DNA of 64,000 bases from Cytophagales bacterium (GTDB lineage: Bacteria > Bacteroidota > Bacteroidia > Cytophagales > Cyclobacteriaceae), in the NCBI GenBank assembly GCA_020402945.1, contig JADBYQ010000011.1, positions 1 to 64,000 of the forward strand. Direction: 5' to 3'. The number at the start of each line of letters is the position of its first letter. Positions within the stretch are counted from its first letter, which is position 1. Shown here in pieces: positions 17,293 through 25,290 of this stretch. A program made the position numbers and the translations under genes. Under the pieces are notes generated by a model that was not told the DNA's origin, did not search any database, and saw only the letters and a program-made list of their open reading frames with translations.

Positions 17293-17378
17293 AGGCCACA
17301 ACTCCAGCGTGAAAAAGGCCGTTTACACTAACGGTTAAAAAAGCATCGATTTGATTAATTAGATTTGTGGCCTTTTTC
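17293..17378 (+). promoter_or_regulatory. Leader with two competing inverted repeats before a DUF5916 gene
   Basis: The segment TTGTGGCCTTTTTC (17365-17378), directly before the ATG at 17379, can pair with AGGCCACAA at 17293-17301 (via TTGTGGCCT) or with GAAAAAGGCC at 17311-17320 (via GGCCTTTTTC). The two pairings share GGCC and exclude each other. A third stem, CCGTT/AACGG (17319-17334), overlaps the second. A -7-like TAGATTTG (17360-17367) inside it could instead mark a promoter, in which case most of the structure would not be in that transcript. Confidence 0.35.
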
Positions 17379-19664
17379 ATGCGGAGTAATAAAACTTTCT
17401 TATTAATCATTTTTTTAAAGGTGGCTTTATTGCCACTTTCGTCAGTGGCGCAGCCCAAAAATAAACCTGGTACTGGCCTGCCGATCGTAAAAGCCAGTAA
17501 ACCAATTGCATTGGATGGTAAACTCGATGAGCCGGAATGGCTTGCGGCTGATGTTGCAAAGAATTTCTATTTGAACTATCCGGTTGATTCGCTACCCCCC
17601 ACCTTTCAATCGGAGGCAAGGATGACCTTTGATGATCATTTTCTATACGTGTCATTCGTGTGTTACGATGACACCAAGCCGGATATCGTGCAATCGTTAA
17701 GGCGTGATATCGACTGGGACAGGAATGATAACATTGGTATTTATTTAGATCCATTTAATGACTATACCAATGGATTTTTCTTTACGATTACCCCCTACGG
17801 TGTGCAGTCAGAGGGGATTATTTCCAACGGAGGGCAAGATGGTGATGGCTCATTTAGCAATAGTTGGGACAATAAATGGTATTCTCATGCCACGCGTTAT
17901 CAGGATCGATGGGTGGCCGAACTAGCTATTCCATTTAAGTCATTTCGTTACAATCATAAAGTAAAGGAGTGGAATGTTACCTTTTTACGGAATGATGTTA
18001 AACGCAATCAAGTATCCAGTTGGATTGCCACGCCTATACAATATATTCCTGCTTCGTTTGCTTATACGGGTAAACTGCAATGGGAGACTTCGGCACCCCA
18101 TGCGGGAGCAAATATTTCCGTGATCCCTTACTTGGCAGGCAGCGCCTCGCGCGATCACGAAAAGAATGAGCCAACCGTTAGTTCATCTGCCATTGGCGTG
18201 GACGCTAAAATAGCAGTGAGCCCATCGCTGAATTTGGATTTAACCGTTAATCCCGATTTTTCAAACGTAGAGGTAGACCAGCAAGTGATTAATCTTACAA
18301 GGTTTGAATTTCAGTTCCCTGAGCGTAGACAATTCTTTTTAGAAAATAGTGATTTGTTTTCCACTCCCGGTTTTCCGGATACGCGTCCGTTTTTTAGTAG
18401 ACGAATTGGATTGGCAATAGATTCTACTGGTTCAGCGCAGCAAGTGCCGATTCAATATGGTGTCCGGTTGAGTGGCAAAGTGGGGAAGGACTGGCGTATA
18501 GGAGTATTGAATATGCGTACCCAAGAAAAGGAGTCGCTGGGTTTGCCCGCTCAATTGTATTCCATGGCCATTGTGCAACGGCAAGTATTCTCGCGATCAA
18601 ATATCAGTGTTTTTGTTGTCGACAAACAATCGCTTGGCCTAGGCACCTACCAGCGAGGAAAATTCTATCAGCGCGATTTGGTAAAGCGAGTGGGTCAGGA
18701 TACTGTACTCAATACCTACAATCGAGTTGTGGGTGTAGACTTTAATTTGATAACAAAAAGTAATAAGTGGAGTGGCGACTTTTACTACCATCGATCTATC
18801 GATGCGTTTCATTCTAATGAGAACTATTCAGCTGGAAATTTTCTGGGATACAACACACGCCACCTAAATGTTTTTTTTGCCAATAATTTTGTCGGAAGAA
18901 ATTATGTTGCAGAGACCGGATTCGTCCCGTCACTGAGCGTCTATCCCGGCTATTTGAGTGGCTTTGCAAGGGTGCAAGGAAATTTTTACCCTACCCAATC
19001 TTCCGTTGCACAGAAAAATCTCGGTGGCGAGTTCAACTATACCTATATACCGGGAGGCGTATTGACCGACCGAACGTTTACGTTAGATTACAATATCAAT
19101 TTTCTGAATACTTCATCTTTTAGTGTTTCGGGCAGTCGTATCTTTCAAAAATTACCTGAAAAATTTAACCCACTTTATCCACGAGGTAACGGAACTTATC
19201 TCGTTGGTGAGCAGTTTGAATGGACTGAGTTCAACGTTCAGTATAACTCCAACACAAGAAAAGTTGTTAATTATTCTATCGAATCAACAGCAGGTCAATT
19301 TTACTCCGGCACCCGGCAAAGCTATAGAGGCACACTCAATTTCCGATATCAACCGTATGGTAGCCTATCATTCACTGCAGACTACAATAACCTGCAACTA
19401 GGAGAACCCTACGGAGACACAGAATTTTTACTTCTTAGGCCCAGATTGGATTTTACATTTACGTCAAAATTATTTTTTACCGGGGTGTTTCAATACAACA
19501 CAAGATTTGAAAGTGCCAATCTCAATGCGCGCTTACAATGGCGCTTTAAACCAGCTTCTGATTTCTTTATCGTCTATAATCATGTGGTCAGTGGATATCC
19601 TTCAGACGCTCGCACCAATATCCAGGCATTGGTGGTGAAGTTTACCTACTGGTTAAATCTTTAG
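17379..19664 (+). CDS. DUF5916 outer-membrane protein with CBM9-like N domain
   Basis: A 761-residue exported protein. After a signal peptide (about 1-21, ending SVAQ) comes a CBM9-like sugar-binding fold (IALDGKLDEPEWLAAD, about 37-52, to about 225). The C-terminal DUF5916 domain, a large beta-barrel-like region, begins near NPDFSNVEVDQQVINL and RRQFFLENSDLF and ends with Phe-Thr-Tyr-Trp-Leu-Asn-Leu. The Bacteroidota family sits in the outer membrane; its substrate is unknown. A second copy is encoded at 29791-32013. ATG at 17379 is preferred over GTG at 17367, which overlaps a -7-like box. Confidence 0.9.
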   Translation: MRSNKTFLLIIFLKVALLPLSSVAQPKNKPGTGLPIVKASKPIALDGKLDEPEWLAADVAKNFYLNYPVDSLPPTFQSEARMTFDDHFLYVSFVCYDDTKPDIVQSLRRDIDWDRNDNIGIYLDPFNDYTNGFFFTITPYGVQSEGIISNGGQDGDGSFSNSWDNKWYSHATRYQDRWVAELAIPFKSFRYNHKVKEWNVTFLRNDVKRNQVSSWIATPIQYIPASFAYTGKLQWETSAPHAGANISVIPYLAGSASRDHEKNEPTVSSSAIGVDAKIAVSPSLNLDLTVNPDFSNVEVDQQVINLTRFEFQFPERRQFFLENSDLFSTPGFPDTRPFFSRRIGLAIDSTGSAQQVPIQYGVRLSGKVGKDWRIGVLNMRTQEKESLGLPAQLYSMAIVQRQVFSRSNISVFVVDKQSLGLGTYQRGKFYQRDLVKRVGQDTVLNTYNRVVGVDFNLITKSNKWSGDFYYHRSIDAFHSNENYSAGNFLGYNTRHLNVFFANNFVGRNYVAETGFVPSLSVYPGYLSGFARVQGNFYPTQSSVAQKNLGGEFNYTYIPGGVLTDRTFTLDYNINFLNTSSFSVSGSRIFQKLPEKFNPLYPRGNGTYLVGEQFEWTEFNVQYNSNTRKVVNYSIESTAGQFYSGTRQSYRGTLNFRYQPYGSLSFTADYNNLQLGEPYGDTEFLLLRPRLDFTFTSKLFFTGVFQYNTRFESANLNARLQWRFKPASDFFIVYNHVVSGYPSDARTNIQALVVKFTYWLNL

Positions 19665-19671
19665 CGTCTTT

Positions 19672-19765
19672 GGGCAGCCCCCGAAACGGGGTCGGGCTGT
19701 CACTACTCGCCACCCCGCTCACTTTCCATTTCGGGCTCAAACAGGCCGTTCCATCCCTGCTGCAG
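19672..19765 (+). repeat. GC-rich hairpin element after the DUF5916 gene
   Basis: CAGCCC (19675-19680) pairs with GGGCTG (19694-19699) around an inner CCCCG-AAA-CGGGG stem, giving a strong hairpin without a T-run. The next 60 bases (CGGGCTGTCACTACT, CACCCCG, TCCATCCCTG) resemble, in order, blocks of the element at 36300-36361. It appears to be a diverged member of the same intergenic repeat family, which I recall from other Bacteroidota but cannot verify here. Confidence 0.5.
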
Positions 19766-19820
19766 AATAGACGAATAAATCAGAATCTATAAACTAGTTA
19801 GTTACTTAAAACCTTATCTG

Positions 19821-19828
19821 TAAATTTG
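19821..19828 (+). promoter_or_regulatory. Possible -7 promoter box for the PaaE-like gene
   Basis: TAAATTTG matches the Bacteroidota -7 consensus TAnnTTTG exactly and lies 20 bp before the ATG at 19849. No TTG is found at the expected 19-bp spacing upstream, so this is a weak call. Confidence 0.35.
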
Positions 19829-19848
19829 TGTTCTTTTAAAAAGTTTTT

Positions 19849-20967
19849 ATGGCATTTGGATTATTCAAGAAAAGCGAGAAAAAAGTAGAGACACCCGCAG
19901 GCCCTCACTACCACGATCTGACAGTAAAAGAGATCATTGCTGAAACAAAAGACGCCATTTCCATTGCTTTTCAACAGCCAGCTACCGGAAACATAGCATA
20001 CAAGTCTGGGCAATTTTTAACGTTGATTACCACGGTGCAAGGCAAGGAAGTGAGAAGAGCCTATTCACTATGCAGTTCTCCTTTTGTTGATACAGATTTA
20101 GTTGTCAGCGTTAAGCGAGTCGACAAGGGGCTCATGTCAAACTGGCTGCCCGATAATCTGAAGGCAGGCGATAAAATTAAGGTGATGGACCCAATGGGGC
20201 AATTCACGACAGAGTTTAAGAAAGAGAATAAGAGACATCTGGTATTGTTTGCAGGTGGTTCGGGTATTACTCCTATGATGTCGATCATCAAATCTTTATT
20301 GAACCAAGAGCCTGATAGTATTTGCTCGTTGATTTATTGCAATCGCGACATTGACAGTATCATTTTCAAAAATCACCTCGATCAACTTCAAACCACTTAT
20401 GAAGGTCGCTTGCACGTGATACACGTGTTGGACAATGCTCCCATGAATTGGCAAGGGTATTCCGGCCTTTTGAACAAGGAAATGTTAATCAAACTTTTCG
20501 AGCGCATCCCAGCTTGGGGCTTAGACAAAACAACATACCTGATGTGTGGTCCAGAGGGTATGATGAAAAACGTGGACAATTTATTAGCCGAACATAAAAT
20601 TCCTGCGGACAAGATTTTCAAGGAAAGCTTCGTTACTGGTGTTATCGACAAACCAAAGAAAGAAGAGTCGGCCAAGCCTAACGGTGAAAAGAAGTCGAGA
20701 GAGGTGACCATCCGTTACGATGGCAACGAGTACAAAATAATGGTTGACCACAACCGTACAATTTTAGAAACCGCCTTGGACAAAGGAATTGATCTTCCCT
20801 ATTCTTGCCAAAGCGGTTTGTGCACCGCTTGCCGCGGCAAGGCTTTGTCAGGCCAGGTTAAATTGGACGAAGAGGAGGGACTATCAAAGAGTGAACGTGC
20901 CGAGGGGTACGTGCTTACTTGTGTTGGCCACCCACTCACGGATGATGTGGTGATTGAGATTGGCTAA
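19849..20967 (+). CDS. PaaE-like ferredoxin:NADP reductase with C-terminal 2Fe-2S domain
   Basis: A 372-residue electron-transfer protein with three modules. The FAD domain has RAYSLCSSP (about 70-78). The NAD(P)-binding domain has GGSGITPMMS (about 136-145) and a CGPEGMM motif. The plant-type ferredoxin domain has Cys320, Cys325, Cys328 and Cys358. It would pass electrons from NAD(P)H through FAD to the 2Fe-2S centre for an oxygenase. It is homologous to PaaE of phenylacetyl-CoA epoxidase, but no paaABCD genes are nearby, so the partner is unknown. Its stop codon overlaps the convergent higA stop by 4 bp. Confidence 0.92.
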   Translation: MAFGLFKKSEKKVETPAGPHYHDLTVKEIIAETKDAISIAFQQPATGNIAYKSGQFLTLITTVQGKEVRRAYSLCSSPFVDTDLVVSVKRVDKGLMSNWLPDNLKAGDKIKVMDPMGQFTTEFKKENKRHLVLFAGGSGITPMMSIIKSLLNQEPDSICSLIYCNRDIDSIIFKNHLDQLQTTYEGRLHVIHVLDNAPMNWQGYSGLLNKEMLIKLFERIPAWGLDKTTYLMCGPEGMMKNVDNLLAEHKIPADKIFKESFVTGVIDKPKKEESAKPNGEKKSREVTIRYDGNEYKIMVDHNRTILETALDKGIDLPYSCQSGLCTACRGKALSGQVKLDEEEGLSKSERAEGYVLTCVGHPLTDDVVIEIG

Positions 20968-21332
20968 GCGCTTAGTTTGTATTCTTGTATCAATACTGAT
21001 GGAGGAATGTGGAGCCGTTTGTTGATCCTTCGAATCATGTTTAGATTGAGCTTTCTTCTCCTGTTTAATACCTCCGATACCTTTCCTTTTTCACCAATAA
21101 TTCCTATCAAGTCAGTTTGTTTTAAACCCATTTCCTCCATTCTAATTTTTATCGCCTCAATTGGATCAGGTGCTTCAATTGGGAAATTTTCATTCTCATA
21201 AACATCTATTACGAGCGTAAGTAGTTCAGCTTCATCACCCTCATTAGTGTTAGCGGGCGCATCAAAAATTTCATCCAATCTTTTCAAGGCAGCTTGGTAT
21301 TCCTTTTTTGATTTTATCGTTTTTATTTTCAT
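20964..21332 (-). CDS. higA: HigA-type antitoxin
   Basis: A 122-residue protein whose C-terminal half is a Cro/CI-type helix-turn-helix (MEEMGLKQTDLIGIIG, then KVSEVLNRRRKLNLNMI), preceded by an acidic N-terminal region that should wrap the toxin. HigA antitoxins neutralise HigB and repress their own operon. Order is toxin then antitoxin, as usual for higBA, with a 74-bp gap to higB. Its 3' end overlaps the stop of the convergent PaaE-like gene by 4 bp. Confidence 0.9.
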   Translation of the reverse strand: MKIKTIKSKKEYQAALKRLDEIFDAPANTNEGDEAELLTLVIDVYENENFPIEAPDPIEAIKIRMEEMGLKQTDLIGIIGEKGKVSEVLNRRRKLNLNMIRRINKRLHIPPSVLIQEYKLSA

Positions 21333-21406
21333 CGTTTATAAATTTTATTTTACTTCAGATTTAGTACAACATGCTTAGTGTTTGATTAAAATAGGTTTTT
21401 GCCATT

Positions 21407-21703
21407 TCAAATTGTCTTAGCGTCTATTCGATCGTATTCAGCATGGGTACCAATAAAACGAATGAAAGCCCAACTTCTTTTGTAGTTAAACCTAACGATA
21501 AGCCGGTAATGATTTCCTTTTATGTTGAACACGACTCTATCGTTAGGTAAAAAACTGGCACTGGAGTAAGCTATTTTTATGTCCCTTGGTGAATTCCAAT
21601 CAGAATCCATTGCTGTTTTGTACCACGTCTTGAGGTATTGCTCCGAATCTTTATGCTTTCCCCAAAAATCTCGGAGCGTACTTTTAGCAAGAACCCTTTT
21701 CAT
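21407..21703 (-). CDS. higB: HigB-type mRNA interferase toxin
   Basis: A 98-residue basic protein of the HigB family: N-terminal helices with FWGKHKDSEQYLKTWYK, then DIKIAYSSASFLPNDRVVFNIKGNHYRLI and FIRFIGTHAEYDRI, the order of secondary structure seen in HigB toxins that cut mRNA on the ribosome. ATG at 21703 is chosen because the longer frame reads through the serine hydrolase coding end and a hairpin. A -7-like box (TACTTTTG, minus strand, 21713-21720) lies 9 bp upstream, implying a very short leader. It pairs with higA downstream. Confidence 0.9.
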   Translation of the reverse strand: MKRVLAKSTLRDFWGKHKDSEQYLKTWYKTAMDSDWNSPRDIKIAYSSASFLPNDRVVFNIKGNHYRLIVRFNYKRSWAFIRFIGTHAEYDRIDAKTI

Positions 21704-21722
21704 AGACAAGGACAAAAGTAAT

Positions 21723-21749
21723 AAATAGTTCCCAAAAAGGAAACTATTT
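21723..21749 (-). terminator. Hairpin between serine hydrolase and higB
   Basis: Arms AAATAGTTCCC (21723-21733) and GGAAACTATTT (21739-21749) pair over 11 bases with one mismatch or wobble around AAAAA. It overlaps the stop of the serine hydrolase and lies just before the higB -7-like box, so it may end the upstream transcript and insulate higBA. The T-run after the stem is poor. Confidence 0.45.
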
Positions 21750-23240
21750 CTTCTCTTTCTTAAACACCATCCCTTCAAAATCCACCTTCTCAATTTTCCC
21801 TGATGTATCTAAACTAAAGTTGGCGAAGGCACTCCCATACCAATCTTTTTCATACATGCCCCTAAACGTGTCGAAGTGCCAGTGCGACAACGTGGCTTTT
21901 AAAAAGTTGTTGGCTGAAAACATCAGCGCGCCATTGGTCACCGTAATCTCCAGTTCACCATACAAGGGATCGGTGTATTTGCCAGCATATTCCGCGAGCG
22001 GTTTTGTTGGATTTGTGTTTGCCACTCGCTTGGCTTCAAAATTTTTCTCTTCCTTTTCACCTTGCTGTTTTAGTCCGGTATACAGTTTTAAAAATTCAGT
22101 GCTCCAATCTCTATTGCCACCCAACGCAAAAAGATCAAAGGTTTTGTAGACCAAGGCGTGCCTTACTTCTGCGTGATCGTAGTTACCAAACACATAAACG
22201 CCTAATTTGGAATCTGGCAATTGTGCGTGAATGGCTACTTCACCAGCCAAACTTCCGGTGTGATAATTTATTTTTTTGCCTTTGTAGTCATGTTGAAACC
22301 AACCTAATCCATACGTAGTCCAATTGGGTTTAATTAATTGCATGGTGGGATAGAATTCATTTGCTGGCACGAGCACCTGTGGTTTAAACAATTCCTTCCA
22401 GGTGCTTGCTTTCAAGAGACGGCCACCATCGTACTTACTGCTGTCAAGCATACAGGCCATCCATTTGCCCATGTCTTCAATAGAAGCATGCACGCTTCCT
22501 GCTGGGCCGATCTCATCGGCACTGGTTGGCTCAATGGCTTTAATCAACCCGTTGACCATATAGTGTGGTTTAGAGTGGTTGGGGTCTTGTGCCTTTTTAG
22601 ATGTGGAAAAAGTTCTTGCCATTTTGAGTGGCTGAAAAATTCTGGCCTGAATAAAATCTTCCCATTTTTGACCCGATAACCTTTCAATCACTTTCCCGGC
22701 TGCTAGGTAAAAAATGTTTTGGTAGATGAAACTTGAACGTAATGAATAGCTCAGTTCGACTTGCCGCATTTTACGCAAGACTTCATCGGCAGGAATGTTC
22801 ATGACGCTCCACAAGAAATCCGTATTACCTAAGCCACTGTTGTGAGTAAAAAGGTCGCGGATTTTTAATTCTCGTGTTACATAAGGATCAGCCAACTGAA
22901 ATTCTGGCAGGTATTTTATCACTGTATCGTCCCACTTCACTTTTCCCTCATCTACTAGAATGCCCATACAGGCAGCTGTCATCGCTTTGGTAGTAGACGC
23001 ACACGCAAAAAGCGTTTGTGTGTCTACCATGTTTTTAGTTCCTAGTTGTCGAACACCATATCCTTTTGCAAATATCACTTTGCCGTCTTTAACCACAGCC
23101 ACCGCCATACCCGGCACTTGCCATTCGACCCGTGATTTTTCCACATACGCATCGAATTCTTTTAATTGAGCTATAAGCGGTTGAGCCAAGACGGAATAGT
23201 TTATTACGTATAAGGAAAAGGCGATGAGTAGTTTTTTCAT
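21744..23240 (-). CDS. Exported serine hydrolase (beta-lactamase family) with C-terminal DUF3471-like domain
   Basis: A 498-residue protein with a signal peptide (about 1-20). The beta-lactamase/DD-peptidase fold starts near residue 25. The catalytic Ser-x-x-Lys is Ser82-Thr-Thr-Lys85, a Tyr-containing second motif (FIYQNIFYLAAGKV) follows near 175, and a HTGS-type third motif (NYHTGSLAGEV) is near 320. The last about 110 residues (LAEYAGKYTDPLYGELEI) match the DUF3471-type domain that often follows such hydrolases. Likely a periplasmic esterase or peptidase; the substrate cannot be read. Another member lies next to it on the same strand, 21 bp upstream. Confidence 0.92.
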   Translation of the reverse strand: MKKLLIAFSLYVINYSVLAQPLIAQLKEFDAYVEKSRVEWQVPGMAVAVVKDGKVIFAKGYGVRQLGTKNMVDTQTLFACASTTKAMTAACMGILVDEGKVKWDDTVIKYLPEFQLADPYVTRELKIRDLFTHNSGLGNTDFLWSVMNIPADEVLRKMRQVELSYSLRSSFIYQNIFYLAAGKVIERLSGQKWEDFIQARIFQPLKMARTFSTSKKAQDPNHSKPHYMVNGLIKAIEPTSADEIGPAGSVHASIEDMGKWMACMLDSSKYDGGRLLKASTWKELFKPQVLVPANEFYPTMQLIKPNWTTYGLGWFQHDYKGKKINYHTGSLAGEVAIHAQLPDSKLGVYVFGNYDHAEVRHALVYKTFDLFALGGNRDWSTEFLKLYTGLKQQGEKEEKNFEAKRVANTNPTKPLAEYAGKYTDPLYGELEITVTNGALMFSANNFLKATLSHWHFDTFRGMYEKDWYGSAFANFSLDTSGKIEKVDFEGMVFKKEKK

Positions 23241-23261
23241 AACATTATTGGAAATTTCAAT

Positions 23262-24356
23262 TTAGTCAAGCCAATTATATTTCTTCAGCAATTCAAAAAT
23301 CTTTTTTCTATACGGTCCTATTGGTTTGGGTGTATTACAAAGGATAACGGACAAAATTTCCTTTTCCGGGATGCTTACATAGTCAGAAATGAAGCCTCCC
23401 TGCGAACCCGTATGTGATACTACTTTCAAGCTGTCTTGTCTGTCTATAAACCAACTGTGCCCAATAAATGGCGGGATGCTGTCTTGCCAATTTCCATACA
23501 AAAAAGGTGTTCTTGATTTTTCGATCGTTTCTTTTTTCAGAAAAACTGATTTGCGAATGGCTATTTCATATTTAGCTAGTTCTTCTACAGTGCTCCATAT
23601 GCCTCCATTGCCAGCAGCGGCAAAGGTGGGTTCTTCCCCATAATCCAACTCTTTCCATTCCCTTTGTTTTTTTATGTACGCATGTGCCACTCCTTGATCA
23701 GGGAATGAACCATCTGTAATAACGCTGCTATTCATACCAGAGGGTTTAAATATTCTTTCTGTCACAACCTGCTGCCACTTTTTACCTTCGACCCTTTCGA
23801 TAATTAATGCGAGGGCATTGAATGCAGGATTTGAATATTCATATTTTGAACCAGGCTCAAAAAGAAGGGAATCATTTAGCAGGATGGGTGCCCAATTCTC
23901 TTCGTCTTTTGCGGTCAATAGAAATTCTTCAGTCAGTAGTTTCCAACGGTTATCAGGCAACCCAGAGGTGTGAGAAAGTAGATGGTGAATTTTTACTTTC
24001 TTCGCAATTTCTTTATTCTTGAAGTTTGGAAAGTATTTAGCCAAACTATCGCTGATGGAAAGTTTGTTTTCTTCTTGTAGCGCTAAAATGACATTTGAAA
24101 CAAAAGTTTTTGAGATAGAACCAGTATTAAAAAGAGTAAGGGTCGTAATTTTTTCTTGTGATTTTAGGTCAGCTAAACCATAACCTTTTGAGAAAATGAT
24201 TTTTTCGCCTTTGATAATCAGCAACGCACCACCTGGTTCATTTTCTTTGAACTCCCGCTGAAAAAAAGCATTAAGTTCAATTTCAAACTTTCTTTTGGGT
24301 TGGCACGACAATGCAGCTAACAAGGCAATTAATGCCAGGCTATTAAGACACTTCAT
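23262..24356 (-). CDS. Lipoprotein serine hydrolase (beta-lactamase family)
   Basis: A 364-residue lipoprotein: the signal ends in AALSC at about residue 18. Motifs are Ser80-Ile-Ser-Lys83 (nucleophile and general base), Tyr-Ser-Asn in KYEYSNPAF, and HTGSQGG near the C terminus, all typical of class C/DD-peptidase-like hydrolases. It lacks the C-terminal domain of its neighbour at 21744. The two differ enough in sequence to be old paralogues. The start overlaps the end of the upstream gene by 14 bp, so they are probably one transcript. Confidence 0.92.
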   Translation of the reverse strand: MKCLNSLALIALLAALSCQPKRKFEIELNAFFQREFKENEPGGALLIIKGEKIIFSKGYGLADLKSQEKITTLTLFNTGSISKTFVSNVILALQEENKLSISDSLAKYFPNFKNKEIAKKVKIHHLLSHTSGLPDNRWKLLTEEFLLTAKDEENWAPILLNDSLLFEPGSKYEYSNPAFNALALIIERVEGKKWQQVVTERIFKPSGMNSSVITDGSFPDQGVAHAYIKKQREWKELDYGEEPTFAAAGNGGIWSTVEELAKYEIAIRKSVFLKKETIEKSRTPFLYGNWQDSIPPFIGHSWFIDRQDSLKVVSHTGSQGGFISDYVSIPEKEILSVILCNTPKPIGPYRKKIFELLKKYNWLD

Positions 24357-24984
24357 TTTTGCTATGATTATAGGTGGTAATTATTTGTTTCATATCAGCA
24401 AACCTTAATATTTTTGTTTTAACCTTGTTGATTAGATCGATGTTATCTCCAATTATAAATTCCATGGCTCTTATAAAATCTTCATTATTTTTTCGAATAC
24501 CTATTAACTCCCCATCTTGATTTTTGACAATAAAAATCGTTTCAGGCGTTGCATAGGTATGACTTATGGGTGAAGAGAAGCCGTTGCGTGTTCCACCTGG
24601 CATGGTGCCAAGTACTCGATTAGGGTCTTTTTTGTTGGGAATGATTGTGCTTGAATATAGCGTTAGACGTCCATTCGAGATTAATACTTTTGCTTCCAGA
24701 ATGTCGACTGCATAATCAGCGTTTTCAAAAGGATAAAAATTTCGTAGATAGATGAAAGTGTCTTTTTTATAAGCATAATATTTTAGCTCATTAGAAAAGA
24801 ATTCTCTTGGTTTCTTTTTTTTATTTTTAGTAACGAGAAATTTTGTACCATTTTCTCCACCGCTTACAATTCGCATATAACCCTTAAATATTGAGTCACT
24901 TTCCGTAATAACAAATCCATCAAAGTCTTGAGCTAAGAGATGATTGCAAATCGTAAAAACTACAATGCAAAGGAGTATTTTCAT
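24343..24984 (-). CDS. Exported protein of unknown function
   Basis: A 213-residue protein with a signal peptide (about 1-18, ending LLAQ), followed by a beta-rich domain (DGFVITESDSIFKGYMRI; YFYK-type strands) and a helical C terminus (DFIRAMEFIIGDN). The layout resembles Bacteroidota exported proteins that open with a GxV-type strand and describe a response to a stored value, but I do not recognise the family. ATG at 24984 is chosen since it gives the signal peptide directly. It lies 2 bp after the membrane-protein gene and overlaps the lipoprotein hydrolase by 14 bp. Confidence 0.65.
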   Translation of the reverse strand: MKILLCIVVFTICNHLLAQDFDGFVITESDSIFKGYMRIVSGGENGTKFLVTKNKKKKPREFFSNELKYYAYKKDTFIYLRNFYPFENADYAVDILEAKVLISNGRLTLYSSTIIPNKKDPNRVLGTMPGGTRNGFSSPISHTYATPETIFIVKNQDGELIGIRKNNEDFIRAMEFIIGDNIDLINKVKTKILRFADMKQIITTYNHSKNEVS

Positions 24985-24986
24985 GA

Positions 24987-25226
24987 CTATTTCTTTTTCT
25001 TTTTGATTATGGAACTGACCGCAATTACCACCCACACTGTATTAATAAACGTAAACGGATACGCTTCTTTGTACACACTATTAATGATTAGTAGTACACC
25101 GCCCCCTAAATTCATCAATTGAAAAATGAGCGAATCGGATTTTATTTTTTGATAGCTAATAAGGCCATATGCCCCAATGACAAGTAGTGAGCCGATCCAA
25201 CCGATAGTTTCTAATAAGACTTGCAT
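24987..25226 (-). CDS. Small membrane protein (CBU_0592-like)
   Basis: A 79-residue protein with three TM segments (about 6-24, 34-49, 55-72) and the pattern GWIGSLLVIGAYGLISYQKI followed by NLGGGVLLIINS, characteristic of the CBU_0592 family of small membrane proteins of unknown function. The C terminus is five lysines. It is the first gene of a compact minus-strand run (25226 to 23262), and a heptad-repeat array lies upstream. Confidence 0.8.
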   Translation of the reverse strand: MQVLLETIGWIGSLLVIGAYGLISYQKIKSDSLIFQLMNLGGGVLLIINSVYKEAYPFTFINTVWVVIAVSSIIKKKKK

Positions 25227-25233
25227 ATTTTGA

Positions 25234-25289
25234 TTTCCAGTATCAGGTTACTAGCAATAAACAACTAGAAACCAGCAACCTGTAACCGA
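25234..25289. repeat. Degenerate 7-bp tandem array (8 units)
   Basis: Eight consecutive heptamers of the type NAACCAG/CAACCTG (examples TTTCCAG, CAACTAG, AAACCAG, CAACCTG) fill the gap between the CBU_0592-like gene and the SMP-30 gene stop at 25291. The period is exact although the units vary. It belongs to the heptad family seen at 36206, 51092, 52929, 62483 and 63051. Confidence 0.7.
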
Positions 25290-25290
25290 T

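Noticed and set aside
21704-21793. Longer higB start at 21793
   Set aside because: It would run through the end of the serine hydrolase gene and a hairpin, and adds residues unlike HigB proteins.
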